Source of the DNA: Anabaena sphaerica FACHB-251
GTDB taxonomy: Bacteria > Cyanobacteriota > Cyanobacteriia > Cyanobacteriales > Nostocaceae
Reading direction: 5' to 3'
Length of the DNA stretch: 64,000 bases
Assembly: GCF_014696825.1 (NCBI RefSeq)
Contig: NZ_JACJQU010000001.1
Coordinates: 310,001-374,000, forward strand
A model generated the notes under the pieces. The model searched no databases, was not told the origin of the DNA, and worked only from the letters and a program-made list of their open reading frames with translations. This document shows positions 28,489 to 38,084 of this stretch, one piece after another (position 1 is the first letter of the stretch; each line of letters begins with the position of its first letter). Made by a program: the position numbers and the translations under genes.

Positions 28489-29337
28489 GTGGATCTATAT
28501 CAACTATTCAAAACTCACAAACCGATTATTGGCGTAGTTCATCTGCTACCCCTACCTACCTCAGCCCGTTGGGGAGGTAGCCTGAAAGCGGTAATTGACC
28601 GCGCTGAACAAGAAGCTACAGCCCTTGCCAGTGGAGGGGTAGACGGCTTGATTGTGGAAAATTTTTTCGATGCTCCGTTTACTAAAAACCAAGTTGACCC
28701 AGCCGTTGTCAGTGCTATGACTATGGTGGTACAACGCATACAGAATTTAGTAACTTTGCCTGTGGGTTTAAATGTTTTAAGGAATGATGGCAAAAGTGCA
28801 ATGGCGATCGCCAGTTGTATTAAAGCCCAATTTATCCGCGTCAACGTCCTCACCGGGGTAATGGCCACTGACCAAGGATTAATTGAAGGTGAAGCCCATC
28901 AATTACTCCGTTATCGACGGGAACTAGGTTCTGATGTGAAAATCCTGGCTGATGTCCTCGTCAAACACGCTCGTCCTTTAAGTTCTCCTAACCTCACAGT
29001 TGCTGTTAAAGACACAATAGAAAGAGGATTGGCAGATGGGGTAATTTTATCAGGCTGGGCAACTGGTAGCCCTCCCAACTTAGAAGACCTGGAATTAGCT
29101 TCTGGTGCTGCTGCTGGTACACCAGTGTTTATTGGTAGCGGAGCTAGTTGGGAAAATGTTGGTACTTTAATGCAAGCAGCAGATGGTGTGATTGTTTCCA
29201 GTTCTTTAAAACGTCACGGTCAAATTTCGCAAGCGATTGATCCAATTCGCGTCAGTCAATTTGTGGAAGCTGCTCACCGAAGTTGGAATTCCAAAGGTGA
29301 AACTAAATCAAGCTCCTCTGTAAAGTTACATTCTTAG
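28489..29337 (+). CDS. btpA: BtpA, photosystem I biogenesis protein
   Basis: A BtpA-family TIM-barrel-like protein. The conserved opening [20 protein letters not shown] and the segments [30 protein letters not shown] and GSGASWENV identify it. GTG at 28489 puts the start directly at VDLYQ and gives 282 residues, close to the family length; TTG at 28423 would add 22 residues of unconvincing sequence. In Synechocystis BtpA is an extrinsic thylakoid protein needed to keep PsaA/PsaB reaction-centre proteins stable. It lies upstream of the VKOR-thioredoxin gene on the same strand across a repeat array. Confidence 0.9.
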   Translation: MDLYQLFKTHKPIIGVVHLLPLPTSARWGGSLKAVIDRAEQEATALASGGVDGLIVENFFDAPFTKNQVDPAVVSAMTMVVQRIQNLVTLPVGLNVLRNDGKSAMAIASCIKAQFIRVNVLTGVMATDQGLIEGEAHQLLRYRRELGSDVKILADVLVKHARPLSSPNLTVAVKDTIERGLADGVILSGWATGSPPNLEDLELASGAAAGTPVFIGSGASWENVGTLMQAADGVIVSSSLKRHGQISQAIDPIRVSQFVEAAHRSWNSKGETKSSSSVKLHS

Positions 29338-29640
29338 GGACTGGGGACTGGGGACTGGGGACTGGGGACTGGGGACTGGGGATTGGGGAGATGGGGAACA
29401 GGGAACAGGGAACAGGGAACAGGGAACAGGGAACAGGGAACAGGGAACAGGGAACAGGGAACAGGGAACAGGGAACAGGGAATATTTATTTTTGTTCTGC
29501 CTCCTGCCTTCTGCCTCCTGCCTTCTGCCTCCTGCCTTCTGTCTCGTGCCTCCTGCCTCCTGCGTCGTGCCTCGTGCCTTCTGTCTCCTGCGTCGTGCCT
29601 CGTGCCTCCTACCTCCTGCCACTGACCACTGAACTAATGA
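29336..29640. repeat. Large heptamer STRR array between btpA and VKOR gene
   Basis: GGGGACT repeats about seven times (29337-29388), then GGGAACA repeats about twelve times without a mismatch (29394-29481), then CTGCCTC/CTTCTGC-type degenerate repeats run to about 29620. All frames through it are open by chance because the unit length is not a multiple of three and lacks stops, giving false ORFs on both strands. There is no gene here. Confidence 0.92.
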
Positions 29641-29649
29641 CTAATACTT

Positions 29650-30642
29650 ATGATTCGCCGTCGTTCTACTCCTTGGATTCATAAATGGTCGCGTCCCTTA
29701 ATTGGGGCGATCGCTGGACTTGGTATCCTCAACACAGGTTATCTCACCTTTGAAAAGCTCACAGGAGGTAGTCCTGTTTGTACGACACCAGAAAAAGTTA
29801 AAGGTTGTGCTGATGTACTTTCCAGCCCTTGGGGTACGGTTTTTGGCCAGCCTTTAGCTCTGTTTGGCTTGCTGGCATACATTGGTATGTTCGTCTTGGC
29901 TTTAGCTCCCTTGGCATTAAAATCAGGGGAAAAAGATGGTAACAAAAATCGCAAACAAATAGAAAATCTGACTTGGTGGTTGCTCTTGGTAGGGGCGATC
30001 GCTATGTCAGTATTTAGTGCATATTTAATGTATGTCCTGGCATTTAAACTTCAAGCCCTGTGTTGGTACTGTATTGCTTCGGCATTGTTTGCTTTGAGTA
30101 TGCTCACCCTCACTATCCTGGGACGCGACTGGGAAGATGTAGGGCAAATCCTCTTTACAGGCGTTATTGTCGTCATGGTGACGCTGATTGGTACTTTAGG
30201 AGTTTATTCTGGCATGAATCCCGATGGGACAAGGGGATCTGCGGATGGTCCTCAACAAATTGCAGCCTTTGTTCCCAAGGAAAAGCCTAACCCTGAGTTT
30301 GGATGGGAAATCACCACCACTTCTGGAGAGTCAGAAATTGCCTTGGCAGAGCATCTAGTCAAAGCTGGTGCTAAGGAATATGTAGCCTATTGGTGTCCTC
30401 ATTGCCACGATCAAAAACTGCTATTTGGTAAAGAAGCTTATCAAATCATCAGCGATAATATTGCAGTAGAGTGTGCGCCAGAGAGTCCCAAAGGCAAGCC
30501 AGACTTGTGTCAAGCTGCGAAAATTCAAGGTTTCCCCTCTTGGATTATCAATGGTAAAACCTATAGCGGGGTGCAGGACTTGGAGGAATTGGCAAATATG
30601 ACTGGTTATACAGGTTCTCGCAACTTCAAGTATTTTAGGTGA
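29650..30642 (+). CDS. VKOR-thioredoxin fusion (LTO1-type disulfide-forming enzyme)
   Basis: A 330-residue membrane protein. The N-terminal VKOR domain has four or five spans, loop cysteines C44 and C53, and the quinone-linked redox motif CWYC at 138-141. A C-terminal thioredoxin-like domain has WCPHC with C249 and C252 in AYWCPHCHDQ. This fusion is known from cyanobacteria and chloroplasts (LTO1), where it introduces disulfides into lumenal or periplasmic proteins, passing electrons to quinone. Lumenal photosystem proteins such as those whose genes lie nearby are plausible clients. Confidence 0.93.
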   Translation: MIRRRSTPWIHKWSRPLIGAIAGLGILNTGYLTFEKLTGGSPVCTTPEKVKGCADVLSSPWGTVFGQPLALFGLLAYIGMFVLALAPLALKSGEKDGNKNRKQIENLTWWLLLVGAIAMSVFSAYLMYVLAFKLQALCWYCIASALFALSMLTLTILGRDWEDVGQILFTGVIVVMVTLIGTLGVYSGMNPDGTRGSADGPQQIAAFVPKEKPNPEFGWEITTTSGESEIALAEHLVKAGAKEYVAYWCPHCHDQKLLFGKEAYQIISDNIAVECAPESPKGKPDLCQAAKIQGFPSWIINGKTYSGVQDLEELANMTGYTGSRNFKYFR

Positions 30643-31005
30643 ACTGTCTATGCTAAATCTTTGATTCTATCCCCGGCTTAAGTAGTAACTGAAGCTGGGG
30701 ATAATGCTAATTCCGCGTAAAATACTACACTAGATTTTGAGACCGGAAGTTGAAAGTTAGTCCGGGTAAAGGGCAAAGATACAAGATGTGAGTAAGTAAG
30801 TCGGCTCGAAAAAACCAAGGTATGTAACAAAATGTAAAATCTCTGAAAGTCTCTTCCCTCTTGCATGAGTGCCTCTTGCCTTGCCATAACGACAATTTTC
30901 AACACCTACCTACTTATACCTTTAGGAAGCAAGAATAAGGATTTGTCCGGTATTTGCCTATCAGCTATTGGTGTAATTTTTGTGTCGCACTCCAGCGAGG
31001 TTTTT

Positions 31006-33213
31006 ATGAATCAGCAGTTAAGTAATCATCTTTTTCAAGTTGTATTTGAAATTAAACAAATGCTTCGTCAAGGACGCAGAGAATTGACGACTGCTGGGTT
31101 GATTACCATTTGTGTACTGCTTTTGCGATCTGTGGGATTATTACAGTCTTTGGAATTAGCAGCTTTAGATCAATTTTTTCGCTTCCGTCCCTACGAAGCA
31201 GCAGATGAACGCATCACTATAGTAGAAATTGATGAAAATTCTATCCGTCAAGCGGGTTCTTGGCCGATTTCTGATGAGAAAATAGCTCAGGTTTTGTCCA
31301 AGTTGAAAGACTATAAACCCCGTGCAATTGGCTTAGATATCTATAGAGATTTGCCTGTAAAGTCTGGTCATGAAAAACTGGTGGATGCTTATAATTCCAT
31401 CCCAAATCTCATCGGAATTGAACTCCTGACAACTAACAAAGAGAATAGGGTTTTACCTGCACCAGAGTTAAAACAGCGCGACCAAGTGGGTTTTAACAAT
31501 GTGCTGTATGATCCTGATGGTAAAGTCCGCCGCAGCTTGTTATATATGCACATTAATAACCAAGCATATCAAAGTTTTGCTTTGAAGCTGGCGTTATTAT
31601 ATCTGAAGTCGGAGGGCATTACACCCAAAAAATCTGTTAGCAATCCTGAATATTTACAGTTAGGTAAGGCTGTGTTTACTCGGTTTGAAAGTAACAATGG
31701 TGCTTATGTAAATGCTGATGCTAGAGGCTACCAAATTTTATCTAATTTTCCTAAACCCCGTTGTCAAACTCCATCTTTCCAACCTTGTGGTTATGATCAT
31801 GTATCTTTGCAAGATTTATTAGATGATAGAGTTCCTGAACCATTGATTCGCGATCGCCTTATACTAATCGGTTCTACTGCACCTAGTCTTCAGGATTTTG
31901 TATTTATTCCCTATTCTAGTCGTTTGATGGGTATAAGTGAGGCAAAACCTGTAGCTGGTATCCAATTGCAAGCTTATTTTATCAATGAATTAATTTCGGC
32001 TGCTCTTGAAGGACGACCATTAGTCAAAGTTTGGCCTGATTTGCTAGAAAGTTTGTGGATTTTTATTTGGTCTTTCATCGGCTCAATAATCATATCCCGA
32101 ATTAAACAACCAAGAAATAGTATATTCACATTTTTACTATCCGGTTTGGTGTTGAGCATAAGTGTTTATATTGCCTTTGTATTTGGGTGGTGGATACCCA
32201 TCATTCCCGCATGGCTGACTTTTTCCAGTTCAGCTATTTCCATGATTTTTTACACTCCTTATATACAGCGAGAGTTGAAACGTTCTCAGGAGTTTTTACA
32301 TCAAGTTATCAATACTATCTCTGATCCAATTTTTGTAAAAAATGAACAACATCAGTGGGTTGTTTTAAATGAAGCCTATTGTCGATTTATTGGTTATCCC
32401 TATAATTTATTGATGCAAAAATCAGAATATGACATTTTTCCACAATATCAAGCCGATGTATTTAGGGAACAAGATAATCAGGTTTTTCAGACTCAACAAG
32501 CCCAGGAAAATGAAGAAGAATTTACTGATGCTAATGGGAATATTCATTTGATAGCTACTAAGCGATCGCTCCACAAAGACGCTGCCGGTAATTTATTTTT
32601 AGTTGGTGTGATTAGAGATATCACACAACGCAAACAAATGGAGGAAGAACTCAAGCGTAATGCTGATGATTTATCTCGCTCCTATTACGAATTAAAAATC
32701 CAAGAAGTCCAGCTGCGCGAACTAGCATACCATGACCCTCTCACTGGTTTATGCAATCGTAAATTTTTCCATGAACAACTTGAAGAATCTCTCACTTGGT
32801 CGCAAACGCATAATCTTATGTTGGGATTATTATTTATTGACTTGGATGGCTTTAAAAAAATCAATGATACTTTAGGCCATGACCAGGGCGATAGCTTGCT
32901 GATCATTGTTGCTCAACGGCTGAATAATTCCTTACGGGCTAGTGATACAGTTTCTCGTTTAGGTGGTGATGAATTTACTGTAATTTTACGGGCTATTACT
33001 AATGAGCAAGTAGCTGCAAAGGTGGCCGAAAAACTTTTAAGTGCCATAACTGAGCCAATTATTTTGAATGGCCATATCACTAGAGTTTCTGCCAGTATTG
33101 GTATTAGTATTTACCCAAGCAACAGCAAAAACAGTGAAACATTGGTTAAACAAGCTGACACAGCAATGTACCGAGCCAAGCATTTGGGAAAAAATCGCTA
33201 TGAGTTTATCTAA
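31006..33213 (+). CDS. CHASE2-PAS-GGDEF diguanylate cyclase
   Basis: A 735-residue protein from ATG 31006 (MNQQLSNHLFQ); an upstream frame start at 30865 lies in non-family sequence. Order: one N-terminal membrane span, a CHASE2 extracytoplasmic sensor (ITIVEIDENSIRQAGSWPIS and RLILIGSTAPSLQDF), three close membrane spans, a PAS domain (FLHQVINTISDPIFVKNEQH) and a GGDEF domain. The active-site motif is intact as LGGDEFTVIL and an RxxD inhibitory I-site (RASD) precedes it by five residues, so it should make c-di-GMP with product inhibition. Its signal is unknown. Confidence 0.93.
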   Translation: MNQQLSNHLFQVVFEIKQMLRQGRRELTTAGLITICVLLLRSVGLLQSLELAALDQFFRFRPYEAADERITIVEIDENSIRQAGSWPISDEKIAQVLSKLKDYKPRAIGLDIYRDLPVKSGHEKLVDAYNSIPNLIGIELLTTNKENRVLPAPELKQRDQVGFNNVLYDPDGKVRRSLLYMHINNQAYQSFALKLALLYLKSEGITPKKSVSNPEYLQLGKAVFTRFESNNGAYVNADARGYQILSNFPKPRCQTPSFQPCGYDHVSLQDLLDDRVPEPLIRDRLILIGSTAPSLQDFVFIPYSSRLMGISEAKPVAGIQLQAYFINELISAALEGRPLVKVWPDLLESLWIFIWSFIGSIIISRIKQPRNSIFTFLLSGLVLSISVYIAFVFGWWIPIIPAWLTFSSSAISMIFYTPYIQRELKRSQEFLHQVINTISDPIFVKNEQHQWVVLNEAYCRFIGYPYNLLMQKSEYDIFPQYQADVFREQDNQVFQTQQAQENEEEFTDANGNIHLIATKRSLHKDAAGNLFLVGVIRDITQRKQMEEELKRNADDLSRSYYELKIQEVQLRELAYHDPLTGLCNRKFFHEQLEESLTWSQTHNLMLGLLFIDLDGFKKINDTLGHDQGDSLLIIVAQRLNNSLRASDTVSRLGGDEFTVILRAITNEQVAAKVAEKLLSAITEPIILNGHITRVSASIGISIYPSNSKNSETLVKQADTAMYRAKHLGKNRYEFI

Positions 33214-33922
33214 AACGCTGTCATACCCCTTCCCTTTATAGGGTGGGGATTAATGACTGCTGAATATTTAACAATAAAATTTTGTATTATTTATATTTAT
33301 TTCATTAAAATCTGTTAATTATCAAAAACAGTTCAAATCATCTAGAAATAATTTATATAAAGATTAATAACTTTTTTTTAACATTTATACTCTTTTATTG
33401 AAAAACCATAGTAATTACACTTAAAAAAATTAAGCTCTAATTAAACAGGACTTACGCAAAACATAACGAAAGTACGGGTAAACGATGATACTACTACGCA
33501 AAAATCAGGTTTTCGTCCATATCATGCGTAAGTCCTATTAAAAAAAACCACATCTATAATTTGCTCCTGATAAATAATTAATATCCATCTGAAATATCCA
33601 TCTTATGACTGATGCTGAGAAAGGCATATTAGAAATATTTCTTAATAATGTAAGTCACTGATTGCAGCAAATTGTAGGTAATGAGGTACAGATATGGATG
33701 AGAATGCTGAAATTCTTGTGGGGTAGGCATCTTGCCTGCGGTGTCCCTCACTCAGATGATTGATTGTGCTGTATATTCCTTGTCTTCAGCAACAAGCCAG
33801 TACAGGTCACTTCTAGATTAAATACCTATTTATTATTAGCAATAAATTTCTCAAGTTTTGATTTTTTATCAACAAGTTATTCAATCTACATTTGGAAGCG
33901 AAAAAAATCAGGAGGCATTTAT
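33214..33922. other. 709-bp intergenic stretch containing a MITE-like element
   Basis: AT-rich DNA with no recognisable gene apart from the mobile-type element at 33447-33536 listed separately. GTGGGGTAGGCATCTTGCC near 33718 matches a common Nostocales intergenic motif type. The end carries the leader of the small gene at 33923. Confidence 0.55.
33447..33536. mobile_element. 90-bp MITE-like element with 12-bp perfect inverted ends
   Basis: AGGACTTACGCA at 33447-33458 is repeated exactly as its reverse complement at 33525-33536. The interior has no open frame. Both flanks contain ATTAAA (33440-33445 and 33537-33542), a possible target duplication with one base between it and the left end. The ends resemble those of transposase-dependent short elements of Nostocales. 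Confidence 0.6.
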
Positions 33923-34183
33923 ATGTTAGGAAATCTACTAAAATCTCTCGAACCAAATGTGAGAATCACAAGTATTGTGATTTTATGTATAGTGAGTACA
34001 TTGATATTAATCCCGATAATGGCAGAGGAAAAAATCAACTTTTATACTTTTATTTTGAATAGTTCCAGCGATATTGAAAGCTTTCACCTCAATACTCATG
34101 AGATGAATATTGTTAGTCAAGATATGTATATTCCACCCAACTTTGGTGCGCCTGCCAGTCAACATGGTACCGGAACACGCTAA
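33923..34183 (+). CDS. Small exported/membrane protein with C-terminal HGTGTR motif
   Basis: An 86-residue protein. The start at 33923 is set by a strong AGGAGG ribosome site seven bases upstream; a longer frame to 33764 has none. One hydrophobic segment (ITSIVILCIVSTLILIPIMA, residues about 15-34) ends at an AE junction that could be a signal cleavage site. The C-terminus PPNFGAPASQHGTGTR resembles the PPxxGxPxxxxGxGTR motif found in small secreted proteins and at the start of DUF928 proteins of cyanobacteria. It follows a CHASE2 gene, a neighbourhood in which DUF928 genes are often found. It may be a complete small protein or a truncated DUF928 relative. Confidence 0.65.
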   Translation: MLGNLLKSLEPNVRITSIVILCIVSTLILIPIMAEEKINFYTFILNSSSDIESFHLNTHEMNIVSQDMYIPPNFGAPASQHGTGTR

Positions 34184-34237
34184 TACAATTTTGAAATTTA
34201 GATATTAAATTTTAGATTGTAGGTAAGTTCGTAATAT

Positions 34238-35917
34238 TCAGATAGATTTCCACCAACTATGATTTTGGACAATTGTGTGGACTTGCCAATCAGGGTCTGG
34301 TTGAGGATAATCTAGACGGTAGTGTCCACCCCTGCTTTCCTTTCTAAAAGCAGCACTTTTGAGAATTAAATAAGCTACATCTAATAAATTACGAGTTTCT
34401 GCCCAAAGCCGCAATTGCTGATCAATATCTGGTAGATTGAAACTGGCTGCTACTGTGGGACGTAAACTTTGCAAGAATTGACTCAAAGGTAAAGTAGCGA
34501 AATCCTGTTGCCAAGATTCAATTGTAGCGATCGCATTTTCCAAACTTGATTGTTCTCGACAAATACCAGCACTTTGCCAGACTAAACGAGGTAACTTTTC
34601 CCTGATAGCTTCTAATTGTACTTGTTGATTTTCCCAATCATGAAAAGACAAGATACAAGATAAAGGATTTGGAAAAGATTCTGATTCTGTAGTTTGAGAC
34701 TGCCGCCACATTTCATTCTCTAAATCGGCTAAATCTGCCATTTGCGCCCCAAAGACGATACATTCCAACAGAGAATTACTAGCTAGACGATTAGCACCAT
34801 GTACTCCCGTACTAGCAGTTTCTCCTACAGCATACAAACCGGGAATATTGGTACGATTCTGCAAATTGGTGAGAATACCACCCATCCAATAATGAGCAGC
34901 AGGGGCTACAGGAATCGGTTGATTACAAACATCAATACCCCAATGCTGACAAACTTGAATAATGTTGGGAAACCGTTGACGAATTTTATCAGCAGGGATG
35001 GGGCGCATATCTAACCAGACATTGGCAGTAGCAATATCATCTGCTGTACGTTGTAGATGACTGAAAATAGCTCTACTCACCACATCTCGCGGTGCAAGTT
35101 CACCTGCTGGATCGTAGTCAAAAGCAAAACGCCGCCCTTCGTTATCGACAAGATGCGCCCCTTCACCGCGTACCGCTTCGCTGATGAGAAAGCGCCCTGG
35201 TTTTGTCAGGGCTGTAGGATGAAATTGGACAAATTCTAAATCCCGGAGAACAGCCCCAGCCCGCCAAGCTATAGCCACCCCATCACCTGTACTCACAGCA
35301 GGGTTAGTAGTTTGGGCAAATACTTGACCACCGCCACCGGTTGCCAAAACTACAGCGCCAGCCTTTACCCATGTAACTTTGCCTTGATAAAACAGGCTGA
35401 TTCCCTGACAGCGACCGGTTTCTGGTTCTATCCATAAGGACAAAGCCAAAGCTTGCTGAATAACTTGGATATTTTGACGACGCAATACTTGGGCTGTGAG
35501 AGTGGTGGTTACTTCCCTACCTGTGGTATCTGCGGCGTGAAGAACGCGATGACGAGAATGGGCAGCTTCCAAAGTTAAAGCTAGGGTGTTACCATGACGG
35601 TCAAAGGCTACCCCTAAGTTAACTAAGGATTGAATACAGCTAGGGGCTTGTTCAGCCAAAAATTCTACGGCTTTGAGATCACATAAACCCGCCCCGGCTT
35701 TTAAAGTGTCTTCAATATGCAGTTGGGGTGAATCTTCTGGGGCTACAGCTGCGGCAATACCACCTTGCGCCCAATCACTGGCGGATAAAGTCACAGTTTC
35801 TTTAGTAATTAAGCCTACGCGTAAGCTTTCTGGTAGACACAATGCTGTGTATAGTCCAGCAGCGCCAGCGCCGACTACTAATACATCAAATTGGTTAGGA
35901 ATATCTATCTGAGACAA
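34238..35917 (-). CDS. nadB: L-aspartate oxidase NadB
   Basis: A flavoprotein of about 559 residues from TTG 35917. The FAD motif FDVLVVGAGAAGLYTALCLP follows directly. Other family segments are SASDWAQGGIAAA, HRVLHAADTTGREV, FVQFHPTAL, LISEAVRGEGAHLVD and GVHGANRLASNSLLE. It oxidises L-aspartate to iminoaspartate, the first step of NAD synthesis. The frame stays open upstream to ATG 36049, but those 44 codons are made of GGGGACT repeats (read as SPVPSPQ) and are unlikely to be native. The true start codon is therefore uncertain. Confidence 0.92.
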   Translation of the reverse strand: MSQIDIPNQFDVLVVGAGAAGLYTALCLPESLRVGLITKETVTLSASDWAQGGIAAAVAPEDSPQLHIEDTLKAGAGLCDLKAVEFLAEQAPSCIQSLVNLGVAFDRHGNTLALTLEAAHSRHRVLHAADTTGREVTTTLTAQVLRRQNIQVIQQALALSLWIEPETGRCQGISLFYQGKVTWVKAGAVVLATGGGGQVFAQTTNPAVSTGDGVAIAWRAGAVLRDLEFVQFHPTALTKPGRFLISEAVRGEGAHLVDNEGRRFAFDYDPAGELAPRDVVSRAIFSHLQRTADDIATANVWLDMRPIPADKIRQRFPNIIQVCQHWGIDVCNQPIPVAPAAHYWMGGILTNLQNRTNIPGLYAVGETASTGVHGANRLASNSLLECIVFGAQMADLADLENEMWRQSQTTESESFPNPLSCILSFHDWENQQVQLEAIREKLPRLVWQSAGICREQSSLENAIATIESWQQDFATLPLSQFLQSLRPTVAASFNLPDIDQQLRLWAETRNLLDVAYLILKSAAFRKESRGGHYRLDYPQPDPDWQVHTIVQNHSWWKSI

Positions 35918-35928
35918 GGTTAGGGGAG

Positions 35929-36012
35929 GTGGGGACTGGGGACTGGGGACTGGGACTGGGGACTGGGGACTGGGGACTGGGGACTGGGACTGGGGACTGG
36001 GGACTGGGGAGA
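35929..36012. repeat. GGGGACT heptamer array at the 5' end of nadB
   Basis: About eleven GGGGACT-type units, two of them one base short (GGGACT), abut the first conserved codons of nadB; CTCCTGC and CACCTGT repeats follow to about 36065. The array occupies the whole expected ribosome-binding region of nadB. Confidence 0.88.
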
Positions 36013-36091
36013 TGGGGAAAAATCTTTCCTGCCTCCTGCCTCCTGTCACCTGTCACCTGTCACCTCTTGCTCAATGACCAACTAGATTTAT

Positions 36092-36544
36092 CTATCTGTA
36101 GATACCGTTGTTAATGCGATCGTCTCCTTCGTTGAAGTTAGGCTCGTATTCTGTGACTGCGAAGTTATCTAAGTTGGCTTGTAAGGTTTGTTTTTGACGA
36201 TCACTCAATCCTGGCAGATCCAATACATCCTCTACACTCTTGTAAGGAGCATTTTGGATGATTTTCTTAGCCAAGGTGGGATAAAGCCCTGGATACTGTT
36301 GAAAAGCGGCAATGTTGGTATTATTCAAATCAATTTTTTTACCAAATTCTGTTGCCAGCTTCTGATCTGCCCTATTTTGGCGTGAAATGGCCATAACAGG
36401 AACTTGTGGCCAACTAAAGCTGTTGAAACTAGCAGCTTGGGCTGTTTGATTAGTTGCTAACCATCCCCAGCAGCCGAGCAACAAACTAAATACTGTTAAT
36501 AAACGTACTAATCCTTTCACGATCTTTCTACCTCTTTCCATCAA
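36092..36544 (-). CDS. psbU: Photosystem II extrinsic 12-kDa protein PsbU
   Basis: A 150-residue precursor. Residues 1-37 form a signal peptide (hydrophobic [18 protein letters not shown], cleavage expected after AQA at 35-37). The mature part contains [20 protein letters not shown] and [19 protein letters not shown], a helix-hairpin-helix fold typical of PsbU, and ends near NNGIYR. PsbU sits on the lumenal face of photosystem II and stabilises the oxygen-evolving manganese cluster. A second methionine at codon 2 is an equally good start. It lies upstream of nadB on the same strand. Confidence 0.97.
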   Translation of the reverse strand: MMERGRKIVKGLVRLLTVFSLLLGCWGWLATNQTAQAASFNSFSWPQVPVMAISRQNRADQKLATEFGKKIDLNNTNIAAFQQYPGLYPTLAKKIIQNAPYKSVEDVLDLPGLSDRQKQTLQANLDNFAVTEYEPNFNEGDDRINNGIYR

Positions 36545-36881
36545 ACAGGAATAAAAGCTTTCAACTACAAGCTGTCAACTATCGGCTTAAGTGAGAAGTA
36601 TGGAGTAATAATTCAACCCTACTAATAACTGAGGGGCTGATGAATTACTTGCTGCCTCGGACTTCATGCTCTTAGTTAATAGCTGATAGCTGAATCAACA
36701 CACAGCAGTCATCACAAACTAATATACAGCTTAGTGAACTACCCAACTTAGCTGTACTTGAAGTTGAAACTTCGGGTATTATTTGTCATTACCACGTTAG
36801 GGATTTTTTTTTGATTTTACTTTGTAAAAATTTATTGCTAATCATTGAGCTTTGGTAACTGAAATTTGGTACCTGAAAATT
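36545..36881. other. 337-bp intergenic region upstream of psbU
   Basis: No gene seen. It contains the presumed psbU promoter (minus strand) and partial repeats of AGCTGATAGCTGAAT type; no clear boxes were found. Confidence 0.5.
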
Positions 36882-37661
36882 TTAGGCAAGAACCGCAGCT
36901 AGTAAAAACAGACTGTCCACTAAAATTGTACTCAAAACTGCTCCACTAAAGGCGTACCAATGCAGTTGCTTTTTACCTAAAGATACTAGCCCAACTGTCA
37001 ATAGTGCTAAGGCCAGAATGATTGCCCAAGCTTCTCCCCAAGGAGTTTGCACTTGTGCTAGGGCATTTTTTAAGATTTGTGACGCTCCCTGGGCATCTGT
37101 TCTCATAATTTGCCGCCAATAGGGCATTAAGTCTACTAGGTAGAAGTATATATCTGTTAAAACTGTGCCGAATAGAGAACCTAGATAAAACCAGTTACCG
37201 ACTTTGCCCCAATTTTTACACAGACACCAAATAGCGAAGGGTAGGCCGATTGATTCTATGGGTAAGTGCCACAAGGGTTCCCAACGTAACCAACCCCAGT
37301 AAATCGCCCCTGTTAACCAACTCCAGCTAAATCCTAAGAGTAAATCTCCCCAAAGATAGGTTTGGGTCCGTGACATTAATGTCAAACTCAGCCAAATCCA
37401 AAATCCTGTGATTACTAAACTGAGACTGGGTAGCGATCGCACTAGCGGTGCTTCTATAAATACTGGTACTGATACCAAAAATACTGCTGCCACAAACACT
37501 AACCAAGTTTGCCTCCAAGAGATTGCAGTAGGCAGTGAGGGCAATAAGGAAAGGGTAGACTCTAATTCTTGCATACCTCTGTGCTTGGTGTCAGCGGTAT
37601 GCAAATCAGTCTCAATAGAGGAGTTGGCAGTAGTGTAGGAGGACAACGTATTATTAATCAA
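36882..37661 (-). CDS. Cyanobacterial multi-span membrane protein (DUF3120-like)
   Basis: A 259-residue protein with six or so hydrophobic segments after a soluble N-terminus of about 45 residues. SWRQTWLVFVAAVFLVSVPV opens the membrane part; WGDLLLGFSWSWLTGAIYWG and YFYLVDLMPYWRQIMRTD follow. These features fit the DUF3120 family, limited to cyanobacteria and of unknown function. It lies upstream of psbU on the same strand at 337 bp distance, so it is probably separately transcribed. Confidence 0.7.
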   Translation of the reverse strand: MINNTLSSYTTANSSIETDLHTADTKHRGMQELESTLSLLPSLPTAISWRQTWLVFVAAVFLVSVPVFIEAPLVRSLPSLSLVITGFWIWLSLTLMSRTQTYLWGDLLLGFSWSWLTGAIYWGWLRWEPLWHLPIESIGLPFAIWCLCKNWGKVGNWFYLGSLFGTVLTDIYFYLVDLMPYWRQIMRTDAQGASQILKNALAQVQTPWGEAWAIILALALLTVGLVSLGKKQLHWYAFSGAVLSTILVDSLFLLAAVLA

Positions 37662-38084
37662 AGTTTTTAATATTTGTTACTAAACTTTACTTATCTACAG
37701 TATCACATTCTTAAATCCCCCCCAGGGGCATTTTTATTATACTGTAAATTTCAGTAAATCTCAAACTGATAGGAAATAGGAGTCAGAAGTCAGGAGTTGA
37801 AAAAGAGGCAGAGGGGAAGGGGGCAGGGAGCAGGGGGAGCAAGCCCTTGCTCTCTGCGCGGAGCGAAGCGGAGCATGGGTAAGAAGCCCCGCCCTTCCAG
37901 GGCGCTCGGCTGGGGCGGGGTACAAGCTTTGTCCCAGTCTCTCCCCCCTGCTCCCCGCTCCCTGCTCCCCTGCTTCTTGTGACCTCCCAGTCGCCTGTGA
38001 AACTTGCCCGGAAAAACTGATGACAACAGCGGATCAGGTTGGATAATTTGCTAGAATTACGCATCCATTGTGGGAGTCTGTTTG
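37662..38084. repeat. 423-bp intergenic repeat-rich stretch (no gene)
   Basis: Between 37780 and 37985 purine-rich repeats (GAGGCAGAGGGGAAGGGGGCAGG style) surround a GC-rich core with GGAGCGAAGCGGAGC and inverted CCCCGCCC/GGGGCGGGG segments. Overlapping frames on both strands (up to 134 codons) are products of this low-complexity DNA. The final 100 bp precede uppP. Confidence 0.65.

Noticed and set aside
29394-29481. CRISPR-like regular repeats
   Set aside because: The units are 7 bp with no spacers, so this is an STRR array and not a CRISPR array.
29326-29684. Several overlapping frames of 80-98 codons on both strands
   Set aside because: They are translations of heptamer tandem repeats, which stay open in every frame.
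33764-33922. Longer start for the 86-residue small protein
   Set aside because: The upstream extension lacks a ribosome site and conserved features, whereas AGGAGG lies seven bases before ATG 33923.
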